From Flectobacillus sp. BAB-3569 (lineage in GTDB: Bacteria; Bacteroidota; Bacteroidia; Cytophagales; Spirosomataceae), in the NCBI RefSeq assembly GCF_002270355.1, contig NZ_NJFZ01000020.1, forward strand, positions 39 to 64,038: 64,000 nucleotides of DNA, in the 5' to 3' direction. The translations under genes were made by a program, and so were the position numbers. This document shows, piece by piece, positions 39,311 through 48,414 of the stretch (the stretch's first letter is position 1; each line of letters opens with the position of its first letter). Below the pieces are notes generated by a model that saw nothing but the letters and a program-made list of their open reading frames with translations, had not been told where the DNA came from and did no database searches.

Positions 39311-40329
39311 TTATTTTCTTCTTGAGGATTCTCGAATTACAAGATGAGTTTTTAAAACTCGTACCTGAGGTTTATAAAATTCTTGTCCATCCTCTATTTG
39401 ATTAATTAATAAGGAAGTTGCGATACGACCAATTTCAGTAGTCGGTTGTGCAACGCTAGAAAGAGTTGGCGTTAGAAAACTGCAAATAGGTTCGTCATTA
39501 AAACTTACTACTGATACATCATCAGGAACTGATATCCCTTTTGAACGCAACGCCATCATGGAGCCTACTGCCAATCTATCACTTACTACAACCAAGCCAT
39601 CTGGTCTATCGGTTAGATTCATCAATCCATGAGTCAAGGCAATTGCTTTATCTAAATTATATTCCCCATGCACAATTAGCTCATCCTTAAAAGGAATATT
39701 CAAATCTTGAAGAGCCTTTCTGTATCCTTCGATTCGTTGATTGCTCACCGTGACACTTCTTGGACCTGCCAGGAAAGCAATTTCCCGACAACCATTTTGA
39801 TAAAGATGAATAACAGCCTCATAGGCAGCACCAACATTGTCGACCATAACTTTAGAAACATCTATCCCTACAGCATCCCTATCAAAAAAACAATGGGAAT
39901 ACCTTTTCTAATAAGTCTATTAATATGGTCATAATTTGAAGTTTCCTGAGAAAGCGAAATAATAAAACCTTCCACTTGCCCTCTTGATAAGGTCTGTAAG
40001 TTTACCAACTCCCGCTCATAGCTTTCACCTGTTTGCGTCAATAGTAAAGTATAGCCTCTATACAAGGCCTCTGCCTCGATACCTTTTATAACAGATGAGA
40101 AAAAATGATACCCTAAGTCAGGCACTATAACACCTAAGGTCTTAGTTCTACTTTTCACTAAACTTGTAGCTAGAACATTTGGTTGATAGTCCCATTCTTT
40201 TGCCAAATCAAGAACAGCCTGACGGGTTTCAGGTTTGATATCAGGCATATCTCTCAGTGCCCGAGAAACTGTAGCAACTGAAATATTCAAATGCTTGGCG
40301 ATATCCTTGATTGTTACTTGATGAGCCAT
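39311..40329 (-). pseudogene. LacI-family regulator, frameshifted
   Basis: The N-terminal frame (40329 to 39868) holds the helix-turn-helix (TIKDIAKHLNISVATVSRALRD) and half of the sugar-binding domain, then stops after GIPIVFLIGML. The C-terminal frame (from 39847) continues with DNVGAAYEAVIHLYQ... to the end. If the seven-A run (plus strand 39884-39890) had eight, the text reads GIPIVFFDRDAVGID and gives a normal 339-residue repressor. It is expected to bind a sugar-type effector. It is not beside a sugar operon, so its regulon is unknown. Confidence 0.87.
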
Positions 40330-40386
40330 AGAGGTGAATTACTTTTGGTAAATAAATAAACAAATATAAGCAAGTTTTTATGCAAA

Positions 40387-40737
40387 TCAGCCGATTACGG
40401 TAACTTTTGCACGAGTGCAAACACCTCCAATTGGTGGGTTAAATTTAGAAACTGCCACCTGCACTTGCTGAACATTAGGATAAATTTTACGGATTTCATC
40501 TATAATTAATTGACCTACATGCTCCAACAACTTAGATTTTGTTTGCATGACTCCTGCAATAATTCTATACAAATCTTCGTAGTTAACCGTATCTTTTAGC
40601 TTATCATTTTGCGCAGCGGACGAAAAATCAACAGATATTTTTACATCTATTTGATAACGATTACCAATTTTACGTTCTTCTTCATAGTATCCATGATAGG
40701 CAAAAAACTCAAGTCCTTCTAATTCAATAGTTCCCAT
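40387..40737 (-). CDS. folB: Dihydroneopterin aldolase
   Basis: A 116-residue enzyme of folate synthesis that cleaves dihydroneopterin to 6-hydroxymethyl-dihydropterin. It has the start ELEGLEFFAYHGYYEEERKIG (catalytic Tyr and Glu), TVNYEDLYRII, and the C-terminal KFNPPIGGVCTRAKVTV. The length is normal. It lies between the lacI-type and divIVA-type genes, all on the minus strand. Confidence 0.94.
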   Translation of the reverse strand: MGTIELEGLEFFAYHGYYEEERKIGNRYQIDVKISVDFSSAAQNDKLKDTVNYEDLYRIIAGVMQTKSKLLEHVGQLIIDEIRKIYPNVQQVQVAVSKFNPPIGGVCTRAKVTVIG

Positions 40738-40756
40738 TTAAAATGATAATTTAATT

Positions 40757-40800
40757 TGACCGAAAATATAAAGAGTCAGGCAGTTGTGCTACCTGACTCT
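40757..40800 (-). terminator. Terminator of the DivIVA gene
   Basis: AGAGTCAGG (40772-40780) pairs with CCTGACTCT (40792-40800). On the minus strand it follows the stop at 40825 and is followed by TTTATATTTT. Confidence 0.8.
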
Positions 40801-40824
40801 ATGAAAATTGTTTTGTATTCTTTT

Positions 40825-41979
40825 TTAAAAAGCATCAAAGAAAGAACCTCCCCCATTGGCAATTCCACCAGGGTTATCCTTCTTCAATTCTTCCATAACA
40901 GATGATACCGTAGGAAGCCCTTTGGTATCGCCAGTTTTTTTAATTTTCTTAATGAACTTATAAGGATCCTTAGCCTGCGAACTTTCTTCAGCATTCTCCT
41001 CATTTGAAATAATCTCTTCAGTTACACCCACCTTATTTTCTTCGATTATTTCGTTTACTTCCGAAACTGCTTCGATAGTTGATTCAGATTCAGCAACTTC
41101 TGTAGATTCTGGTTGTTGGATCAAACTCTCCAGTAATGGATTATCAATGACATCTGCTTCACTCTCCAGAATTGAAGATAAAGATGGAAGTTTTTCTTCA
41201 CTTGAAAAAGCTGATACTTCATGCTCATCTTGCAAAACAGAAGATACGGTTGGAAGTTCGCCTTCTTCTTCATCAAAAAGATCAACTTCTTGAGCGAGGC
41301 TTTCAGTGGTAGTTAACAGTTCTTCTTTTTCTGTATAAACTTCCGTTGACTCTTCCACAATAGCGCTTGGTTCAGTTACAACTGAGACAATTTCTTCTGG
41401 CTGAATAGTGTCTACTTCGGCAGAAATTGTTGTACGCTCTTCAAATTTCGAAATTTTATCTAGTGTATCTGTTGCAAATTTCTTCAACTCTAAGACCAAG
41501 AGATCTTTGTATTTTTCGAGAGACTTAGTGTCTCTTTCGAATGTAATCAATTTAGAGTCAGCTTCTTCAACCAAAAAGGCAGCACGAGCTTCAGCATCGG
41601 CAACGGCAATATTAGATTGACGTTTGGCGTCTTCCTCAATCTGCAAGGCTTCGGCTTTTGCTTCTTCGATAATTTTTTCAGCAGTAAGTTTTGCATCATC
41701 AATTATCTTTGAGGCTTCCAGATGAGCTTTTTCATTAATTTCTTTTTGAGCTTCCTCTGCAACTTTAATAGTCTTGAAAAGGCTAGATTCTATCTCCTTC
41801 ACACGAGTGACCTCTTGCTCAGCTTTATCAAGTAATTGTTTAGTCACTCTTACCTCTTCGGCAACTCTCTCCCATTCTTGAGAAAGCGAAAGTAAAAAAG
41901 CGTCAACCGATTCGGTGTCATAGCCACGAAAACTTTTATCGAAGGTATGTTGTCTAATTTCTAAAGGAGTAATTCTCAT
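40825..41979 (-). CDS. DivIVA domain coiled-coil protein
   Basis: A 384-residue protein. Residues 1-60 form the DivIVA membrane-curvature domain (MRITPLEIRQHTFDKSFRGYDTESVDAFL), residues 60-190 a long Glu/Ala/Lys coiled coil, and 200-384 a strongly acidic, low-complexity tail. The tail has three copies of a short motif, LP-(T/S)-(V/L)-SS-(V/I)-(L/M), near 242, 264 and 355. DivIVA proteins mark cell poles or septa in Gram-positives; in Cytophagales the role is not settled. The frame is open to 42036, but the ATG at 41979 begins the domain. Confidence 0.88.
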   Translation of the reverse strand: MRITPLEIRQHTFDKSFRGYDTESVDAFLLSLSQEWERVAEEVRVTKQLLDKAEQEVTRVKEIESSLFKTIKVAEEAQKEINEKAHLEASKIIDDAKLTAEKIIEEAKAEALQIEEDAKRQSNIAVADAEARAAFLVEEADSKLITFERDTKSLEKYKDLLVLELKKFATDTLDKISKFEERTTISAEVDTIQPEEIVSVVTEPSAIVEESTEVYTEKEELLTTTESLAQEVDLFDEEEGELPTVSSVLQDEHEVSAFSSEEKLPSLSSILESEADVIDNPLLESLIQQPESTEVAESESTIEAVSEVNEIIEENKVGVTEEIISNEENAEESSQAKDPYKFIKKIKKTGDTKGLPTVSSVMEELKKDNPGGIANGGGSFFDAF

Positions 41980-42057
41980 ATATCTTTTATTTTTATTGCG
42001 GCAAATAGTTTTTGGTTTATAAACTATATCCCACAAAGGAATAGCTAAATATTTAGT

Positions 42058-42957
42058 CTATGCAATTTTCCAAACAGAGACATTTCTATCGTCGGAGCCA
42101 GAAATTAAAAATGAAGATTCTTTTAACCAAAGAAGCTTGTTAACCGACGTCCCATGACTAGCATGGCGAGCTTTGTCAATTACCTTTTTCAGTTTAAAGC
42201 TTTCACTGTCCCAAACTTTTATCGATTTGTCCATGCTACATGTAGCAAAAAGCGGTAAATCGGGATGAAAGCAAATATCATTTATGGCAAACAAATGAGC
42301 GACAATATCCTGTTGAAGTTGATAATTTTCGGAAACATTCCAAATTTTCAGATGCGCATCTCTCCCTCCAGTTAACAGAAATTTATAATCAGGAGAATAC
42401 TTAACCGTAAACACTGAGTTTGTATGCGCTTCAACTACTAATTTCAATGAAAAATCGGTTAAATCAAATATTTTAACCGTAAAATCACTATAGCCAACTG
42501 CAATTTCTTGGGTTACTGGATTAAAATCAATAGTTCTAACACTCTTATCTGAAGCTTTTATGTGTTTGCGTATAGACAACAAATCCATATCTATCACGAC
42601 AATAGTACCATCAGATAGACCTACAAAAGCCTGATTATCAAACAATTTTATAACAAAAATAGAAGTGTTTGTTATCTTTAATGAACCTATTTCTTTTTTG
42701 TTCATGATATCCAAAACCTGAATACCATCGAAGTTTTGCCCAATCCACAAGTGATTGCGTTTTTCATCAAACGCTAGAGCATATACAGATGTTGGAATCT
42801 TAGCAAATAATTCTCCAGTATCTGGTTGGTTTACATTCCAACGCACAACCAAGCCATCACCTCCCGATGAAAAAAACTGGTTGTGGCTATTTCCTTTTTC
42901 CAAGGCATACACGCAGTCGCGATGTCCAGAAAAAGTATCAAATTTTTCTACTAACAT
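42058..42957 (-). CDS. WD40 repeat protein
   Basis: A 299-residue protein that is almost entirely a seven-bladed WD40 propeller (for example GHRDCVYALE...FFSSGGDGLVVRWNV, NSVFTVKYSPDYKFLLTGGRDAHLKIWN, FATCSMDKSIKVWDS). It has no signal peptide, so it is a cytoplasmic scaffold. It stands 78 bases upstream of the divIVA-type gene on the same strand, so they may be cotranscribed and the proteins may cooperate (inference). Confidence 0.9.
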   Translation of the reverse strand: MLVEKFDTFSGHRDCVYALEKGNSHNQFFSSGGDGLVVRWNVNQPDTGELFAKIPTSVYALAFDEKRNHLWIGQNFDGIQVLDIMNKKEIGSLKITNTSIFVIKLFDNQAFVGLSDGTIVVIDMDLLSIRKHIKASDKSVRTIDFNPVTQEIAVGYSDFTVKIFDLTDFSLKLVVEAHTNSVFTVKYSPDYKFLLTGGRDAHLKIWNVSENYQLQQDIVAHLFAINDICFHPDLPLFATCSMDKSIKVWDSESFKLKKVIDKARHASHGTSVNKLLWLKESSFLISGSDDRNVSVWKIA

Positions 42958-43107
42958 ATACGCAAATTTTCCTCATTTGGTTGAACAAACAAGGTTTTAT
43001 AGTACAAAAGTACTTGTTTTCTTACCAACCTCAAAACTCCTATAAAAGGTTTTGAAGAGTTTAAAAAGTTTCTGAAATTTGAAGTTCATTTCATTCATAC
43101 GCTATTT

Positions 43108-43739
43108 ATGCCCATTTTTTTAATCAAAAACTAAGCAAAAGTCAAATTCTTTGTGTCTGGAAAATTGAGGAAGATATTTCATTTTATACTGCATATCTAG
43201 GTATTTCTGAAAATCAAATTGAAGAATTTTCTAATAGTACGCATCCTCAAAAGCAACTAGAATGGCTAGCAAGTAGAACTTGCCTGAAATTTGCATGTCA
43301 AGAAATGGGAATTGAGTTTTTAGGTGTTTGGAAAGACGAATTTTCGAATCCTTGTTTAGTAAATCATTATGCAAATATCTCGATAACTCATGCAGAAAAA
43401 TTTGCTGCCATTAGTATCGATTTGGAAAAGCCTGTTGGCTTAGATACTGAGAAAATTTCTAGTAAGTTGGAACGAGTAGCCAAACGCTTTTTGTCTGAAA
43501 ATGAGACAAATGCGCTCGATGGAACTCCAGAACAAATTGGCGTTTACTGGTGTGCGAAAGAAAGTTTGTACAAATGGTACGGCAAAAAGAAAATGAGCTT
43601 GAGAGATAATATTTATATCAAACCATTCGTAAGTAAAACCGATCAGATTGTAGGTTATGTGGATTTTGAAGAAGTGAAAGAAGAACTAGCTTTAAAAGTT
43701 TTTTATTGGGAAGACTATATCCTAACCGTGACTATATAA
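43108..43739 (+). pseudogene. 4'-phosphopantetheinyl transferase, frameshifted at its start
   Basis: The main frame from an internal ATG at 43305 shows VGLDTEKIS and WCAKESLYKWYGK, the D-x-E and WxxKE metal and substrate motifs of Sfp-type enzymes, which attach phosphopantetheine to carrier proteins. The frame is open upstream to about 43080 but has no ATG. ATG 43108 (MPIFLIKN) is in a different frame. One extra A in the five-A run at 43126-43130 gives MPIFLIKKLSKSQILCVWK and a normal 210-residue protein. The AcpS-type enzyme is not in the window. Confidence 0.88.
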
Positions 43740-43794
43740 ATTGAGGGAGCTGTGATTGAGTAAATGTGTGATTATTTTCAATATGAATTTTATG

Positions 43795-43819
43795 GTAGAG
43801 ACGCAATACTTTGCATCTA
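43795..43819. repeat. GTAGAGACG-type imperfect inverted repeat
   Basis: GTAGAGACGCAATACTTTGC (43795 onward) with AGACGCAA and TTTGCATCT as partial arms. A shorter relative, ATGCTTTGCATCTA, precedes the palindrome at 48362. GTAGAGACG also begins the terminator at 30568. Confidence 0.4.
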
Positions 43820-43837
43820 GAGTTTACTCATTTCAGC

Positions 43838-43879
43838 ATCAAAAAAGCGGTCGAAAATATTTCGACCGCTTTTTTGATG
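43838..43879. terminator. Palindrome copy 1 (GCGGTCGAAAA family)
   Basis: CATCAAAAAAGCGGTCGAAA (43838-43857) is repeated in inverse at 43860-43879 with an ATA-sized centre. It stands between convergent genes (PPTase and transglutaminase-like), so it works as a bidirectional terminator. Copies are at 48362, 58831 and 59961. Confidence 0.9.
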
Positions 43880-43929
43880 AAAACTTAGAGAATAATCCCA
43901 ATCTTAAAATTCGGGATAACTTATTTTTC

Positions 43930-44771
43930 TTAGGCTATTAATTGCATCAAAATTGCATCTAATTCTTTTACTTTTTCTGTATCGCCTATTTTTTCAAAAG
44001 CAATAATTAAGTTTCGCAACACTCGTCTGACAATGTCGATATTTTCACAAGGTTGATAAAAAATCTCTTCTTGACCTATATTCAACTGTTGCAAATAATT
44101 ATCAATGTCGGTTTTACTAAAAACTAGTCCCCTATTAAACACATTAATGTAAAACTGTACCTTCTCTGTTTTGTAAGTCAGAATGAACAAATTAGGAAGA
44201 TTTACACCATAAATCGGCAGTTTAAGTTTCTGAGCAACAAGCATATAAATCACACACAATGAAATTGGATTTCCTCGGTGCGAATCTAATACCACGTTGA
44301 TCATCGAGTTAGATGCTGAATGAAAATGTTTGGTATTTGCGCCAAATTTATGCTTTGAAAAAAACACATGATTTAATGCTTTTATCTGATCCATCGGATG
44401 CATATCATCTCTTAATTCAGTCCATGCATCCAGATATAATGCATTAATATCAGCTTCTAGTTTTTCCAAAGACAGTTCTGGATATTGATAGGTTGCGATA
44501 GCCCACATGCCTTTCAAAATATCCTGCGCTCCCGTATCATACCATTCAACTACCCTTTTTCGAAAGAATTAAATTGTAAATCATGAATTAAATCCTCTAA
44601 CTTTCTCTGAATCACAGGACTCAGCGAGGACTCCTCCCATCTGTCTTCTAAATATGGTATAATATTTCCCCCCAAAGATTTAATCTTTGATTCAACCATC
44701 GTTACCACCTCCGAATCATCGTCATCCAATAACGAAACTAAGGCCTTCAGTTCTGAATCTCTCAACTCCAT
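43930..44771 (-). pseudogene. Transglutaminase-like (SirB1-type) protein, frameshifted
   Basis: Two frames form one protein. The N-terminal part (44771 to 44550: MELRDSELKALVSLLDDDDSEV..., HEAT-like helices) stops after NSFEKG; the C-terminal part (to 43930) holds SMINVVLDSHRGNPISLCVIYMLV and LPIYGVNLPNLFIL, the transglutaminase-like core of the SirB1 family, then a TPR-like end. One more base in the five-T run at 44556-44560 joins them through FEKRVVEWYDTGAQDILKGM, giving 280 residues. The catalytic Cys/His pair typical of transglutaminases is not obvious, as in other SirB1 proteins. Confidence 0.85.
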
Positions 44772-45336
44772 AAAATAGACATTATAATTTATGAATAAGC
44801 TTTTGTTTACAGTACGGTATTTTATCTATACCTCACTCCTCCATTTAGGTAATATTTTAAAAACCCCTCGTCAAAAACTCATAATATTTGATAAACACAA
44901 TTTAAGCGAATGAGTTCACATCTCCATCTATTTTTGGAGAATTATTATTTCTTGTCCATAGATGCAAATGGTATTAGCACAACCGTTTGTACATGAAGTC
45001 TTGAGGAAGGTAGAAAAATTAACTACTAACATATAAAACACTGACAACCAATAATATACAAATTAATATTAGTCAATCAATAGGCTATTAGACCTTATTC
45101 TACAAACGCCTTATTGTCCTTAATCAGGAGAATTTCAAGCCTATTTTGTCTTGAAAATTGTAAATTTGTACTGAAAATTCTAAAAAATAAAGCTGTTTTA
45201 AAGGTAAATATTATCTGAAAAGTTGCTACAAAACTTGATAAATATTACCAAATACTCACAATTCAAAAATATAATTTTTTTTAGATTTCGATATTATTAA
45301 CTTTGTTATTGAAAGCAAATCTTTCTTAATCTTACC
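44772..45336. other. Intergenic region before galE
   Basis: A 565-base AT-rich gap with no gene. It separates a divergent pair and contains the -7 box TAACTTTG at 45298-45305, 31 bases before the galE ATG. No TTG was seen at the expected distance. Confidence 0.5.
45298..45305 (+). promoter_or_regulatory. Candidate -7 box (TAACTTTG) for galE-rfbB-rfbA
   Basis: TAACTTTG fits TAnnTTTG and lies 31 bases before the galE start; a clear upstream TTG is missing. Confidence 0.45.
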
Positions 45337-46362
45337 ATGATGAAAATACTTGTAACTGGAGGGGCTGGATTCATCGGCTCACACACTGTTGTTGAGCTAC
45401 ATCACGCTGGCTATGAATCTATTATCTTCGACAACTTTTCAAATTCTGAAAAAGCGGTGCTTGCGGGACTCGAAACTATTATTGGGAAACCAGTAACATG
45501 TTATGAAGCAGACATCAATGACCCTGCTGCTTGGGATAAAGTTTTTACAGAAAATAAAATTGATGGTATTATTCACTTTGCTGCATTCAAGGCAGTTGGA
45601 GAGTCGGTAAGTGAGCCGTTGAAATATTACAGAAATAACGTAGCAGCTACTGTTTTGATGTTGGAAAAAATGGAGGAACATAAAGTTTCCAATCTAGTAT
45701 TTTCTTCATCGTGTACTGTTTATGGTCAGCCTGAGGCATTACCAGTAACAGAACTATCGAAGGTACAGCCTGCAAACTCCCCGTACGGCAACACAAAACA
45801 GATTTGTGAAGAAATTATCAAAGACACTGTTGCTACAAATAGAGGTTTGAAAGCCATTTCACTCAGATATTTTAACCCAATTGGAGCACATGAAAGTACA
45901 CTAATCGGTGAATTGCCTTTGGGAGTTCCTGCCAATTTAGTACCTTTCATTACTCAAACGGTAGCAGGTTTGCGTGGACAGTTGTCAGTGTTTGGTGATG
46001 ATTATCCTACTGCCGACGGTACTGCAATTCGTGATTACATCCATGTAGTAGACTTGGCAAAAGCACACGTTGCGGCTTTAGCACTTTTATTGAAACAACA
46101 AGAAAAGACAACATATTATGATTATTTCAATATCGGCACTGGTACAGGTAGCTCGGTTTTGGAAGTAATCACAGCTTTTGAAACAGCTACTGGCTTGAAA
46201 GTGGATTATGCGATTAAACCAAGAAGAGAGGGTGATGTTACAGCAGTGTATGCTGATTGTAGCAAATCTAACGAGATTTTGGGTTGGAAAGCTGAAAAAA
46301 CTTTGACAGAGGCACTTGGCGATGCTTGGAAATGGCAACTTGCTGTGGTAAATCGTAAGTAA
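45337..46362 (+). CDS. galE: UDP-glucose 4-epimerase
   Basis: A 341-residue short-chain dehydrogenase that interconverts UDP-glucose and UDP-galactose using bound NAD. It has the Rossmann motif GGAGFIGSH, the catalytic pair SSSCTVYG and SPYGNTK (Y-x3-K), and YFNPIGAHES near the substrate site. The start MMKILVTGG gives the normal length; a second ATG (45340) would be equally possible. It heads a three-gene run with rfbB (21 bases later) and rfbA (15 later), probably for surface polysaccharide precursors. Confidence 0.95.
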   Translation: MMKILVTGGAGFIGSHTVVELHHAGYESIIFDNFSNSEKAVLAGLETIIGKPVTCYEADINDPAAWDKVFTENKIDGIIHFAAFKAVGESVSEPLKYYRNNVAATVLMLEKMEEHKVSNLVFSSSCTVYGQPEALPVTELSKVQPANSPYGNTKQICEEIIKDTVATNRGLKAISLRYFNPIGAHESTLIGELPLGVPANLVPFITQTVAGLRGQLSVFGDDYPTADGTAIRDYIHVVDLAKAHVAALALLLKQQEKTTYYDYFNIGTGTGSSVLEVITAFETATGLKVDYAIKPRREGDVTAVYADCSKSNEILGWKAEKTLTEALGDAWKWQLAVVNRK

Positions 46363-46383
46363 TTTTATTAGAAAAATAATACA

Positions 46384-47439
46384 ATGAAAAAAATTCTCAT
46401 TACAGGTGGCGCTGGTTTTATAGGCTCTCATGTGGTAAGGTTGTTTGTGACCAAGTACCCAGAATACCAAATCTTCAATCTTGATAAATTGACTTATGCA
46501 GGTAATTTGGCAAACTTGACAGATATCGAAAATCAACCAAACTATACTTTTGTGAAAGGCGATTTGGTAGATGCCCCATTTGTTGACGCACTTTTTGCTG
46601 AACATAATTTTGACGGTGTTATTCACCTTGCTGCCGAGTCACACGTAGACCGTTCAATTACAGACCCAATGGCTTTTGTTTTGACAAATGTAGTTGGTAC
46701 TGTAAACCTGTTGAACGCTGCCAAAAATACTTGGAAAGGCAATTATGATGGCAAAAGATTTTACCATGTTTCAACAGACGAAGTTTATGGTGAGTTACAT
46801 AACCCTGAAGATTTCTTTACTGAAACTACAGCTTATGACCCACGTTCGCCATATTCTGCTTCAAAAGCATCTTCAGACCATTTTGTGAGAGCATATGGAA
46901 ATACCTACAAAATGCCTGTAGTGATTACCAACTGTTCAAACAATTACGGACCTAATCACTTCCCTGAGAAGTTGATTCCTTTGATGATTCATAACATCCT
47001 CAATAACAAACCTCTACCTGTATATGGTAAGGGAGAGAACGTCCGTGATTGGTTGTTTGTAATTGACCATGCTCGTGCAATTGATACGGTATACCACAAA
47101 GGCGTCCTTGGTGAGACTTACAATATTGGTGGTTTTAACGAATGGAAAAATATTGACCTAGTAAAACTTCTTTGCTCGGTGATGGACAAAAAGTTAGGTC
47201 GTGCAGAAGGTACATCTGAGCAACTTATTACTTATGTAACCGATCGTGCAGGACATGATTTACGTTATGCTATCGATGCAAACAAAATCATGAAAGAGTT
47301 AGGTTGGGAACCATCTCTTCAGTTTGAAGAAGGTTTGGAGAAAACCGTAGATTGGTTCTTAGCTAATACAGAATGGTTGGACAACGTAACTTCTGGTAAT
47401 TACCAAAAATATTACGAAACCATGTACGAGAATCGTTAA
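46384..47439 (+). CDS. rfbB: dTDP-glucose 4,6-dehydratase
   Basis: A 351-residue NAD-dependent enzyme of the dTDP-rhamnose branch: dTDP-glucose to dTDP-4-keto-6-deoxyglucose. It shows GGAGFIGSHVVR, the catalytic VSTDEVYGEL and YSASKASSDHFV (Y-x3-K), and NNYGPNHFPEKL, all typical of RmlB. The enzymes of the next steps (rfbC and rfbD) are not in the window. Confidence 0.96.
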   Translation: MKKILITGGAGFIGSHVVRLFVTKYPEYQIFNLDKLTYAGNLANLTDIENQPNYTFVKGDLVDAPFVDALFAEHNFDGVIHLAAESHVDRSITDPMAFVLTNVVGTVNLLNAAKNTWKGNYDGKRFYHVSTDEVYGELHNPEDFFTETTAYDPRSPYSASKASSDHFVRAYGNTYKMPVVITNCSNNYGPNHFPEKLIPLMIHNILNNKPLPVYGKGENVRDWLFVIDHARAIDTVYHKGVLGETYNIGGFNEWKNIDLVKLLCSVMDKKLGRAEGTSEQLITYVTDRAGHDLRYAIDANKIMKELGWEPSLQFEEGLEKTVDWFLANTEWLDNVTSGNYQKYYETMYENR

Positions 47440-47454
47440 TAAACTGATATTGAT

Positions 47455-48315
47455 ATGAAAGGTATTATTTTAGCTGGTGGCTCAGGCACCCGACTTCATC
47501 CTTTAACTTTGGCCGTAAGTAAACAGTTAATGCCTGTTTATGACAAGCCGATGATTTATTACCCGCTATCAATTTTGATGTTGGCGGGTATTAAAGAAAT
47601 TTTGATTATCTCAACCCCACACGACCTCCCTAATTTCGAAAAATTATTGGGTGACGGTTCACAAATTGGTTGCAAATTCAGCTACGCAGTTCAACCAGAA
47701 CCAAACGGCTTGGCGCAGGCTTTTGTGATTGGAGAAGAATTCATTGGAAATGATAAAGTTGCCTTAGTGTTAGGTGATAATATCTTCTACGGTTCAGGTT
47801 TGAGTAAATTATTGCAAGCTAACAACGACCCAGATGGAGGTGTTGTATATGCCTACCAAGTACATGACCCAGAACGTTATGGTGTGGTAGAATTTGATAA
47901 TGACTTTAATGTTCTTTCTATTGAGGAAAAACCAATAGAACCAAAATCAAACTATGCTGTTCCAGGTTTGTATTTCTATGACAATGAGGTAGTTGAGATT
48001 GCTAAAAACATAGCACCATCTCCTCGTGGAGAATATGAAATTACAGATGTGAACAAGGTTTATTTGGAAAGAGGTAAATTGAAAGTTGGTGTATTGAATA
48101 GAGGAACTGCTTGGTTAGATACTGGAACCTTTGCTTCATTGATGCAAGCAGGTCAATTTGTTCAAGTAATCGAGGAGCGTCAAGGACTTAAAATTGGTTG
48201 TATTGAAGAAGTAGCCTACAGAATGGGCTTTATCGATGCAGAACAATTACGTACTGTAGCTACGCCATTAGTAAAAAGTGGTTACGGAAAATACTTATTA
48301 AACTTATTGAAGTAA
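47455..48315 (+). CDS. rfbA: Glucose-1-phosphate thymidylyltransferase
   Basis: A 286-residue nucleotidyltransferase that makes dTDP-glucose from dTTP and glucose 1-phosphate. The N-terminal motif [25 protein letters not shown] is diagnostic for RmlA, followed by LGDNIFYG and [12 protein letters not shown]. It supplies the substrate of the neighbouring rfbB product. Confidence 0.96.
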   Translation: MKGIILAGGSGTRLHPLTLAVSKQLMPVYDKPMIYYPLSILMLAGIKEILIISTPHDLPNFEKLLGDGSQIGCKFSYAVQPEPNGLAQAFVIGEEFIGNDKVALVLGDNIFYGSGLSKLLQANNDPDGGVVYAYQVHDPERYGVVEFDNDFNVLSIEEKPIEPKSNYAVPGLYFYDNEVVEIAKNIAPSPRGEYEITDVNKVYLERGKLKVGVLNRGTAWLDTGTFASLMQAGQFVQVIEERQGLKIGCIEEVAYRMGFIDAEQLRTVATPLVKSGYGKYLLNLLK

Positions 48316-48361
48316 GGTAGTAATGCTTTGCATCTAATAATATATCATCCGATATTCAAGT

Positions 48362-48404
48362 ATCAAAAAAGCGGTCGAAAAGTATTTTCGACCGCTTTTT
48401 TGAT
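48362..48404. terminator. Palindrome copy 2 (GCGGTCGAAAA family)
   Basis: ATCAAAAAAGCGGTCGAAAA (48362-48381) is repeated in inverse at 48385-48404 around a GTA centre. It separates the convergent rfbA and chrA genes. Confidence 0.92.
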
Positions 48405-48414
48405 TTAAGAGAGA

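Noticed and set aside
39311-40329. Two separate genes (a short HTH protein and a sugar-binding fragment)
   Set aside because: The two pieces align end to end as one LacI-type repressor once a base is added to the seven-A run.
46087-46626. Open frame of 179 codons on the minus strand across galE-rfbB
   Set aside because: It overlaps two certain genes in antisense, and its Cys/Ile/Phe-rich composition is that of a shadow frame.
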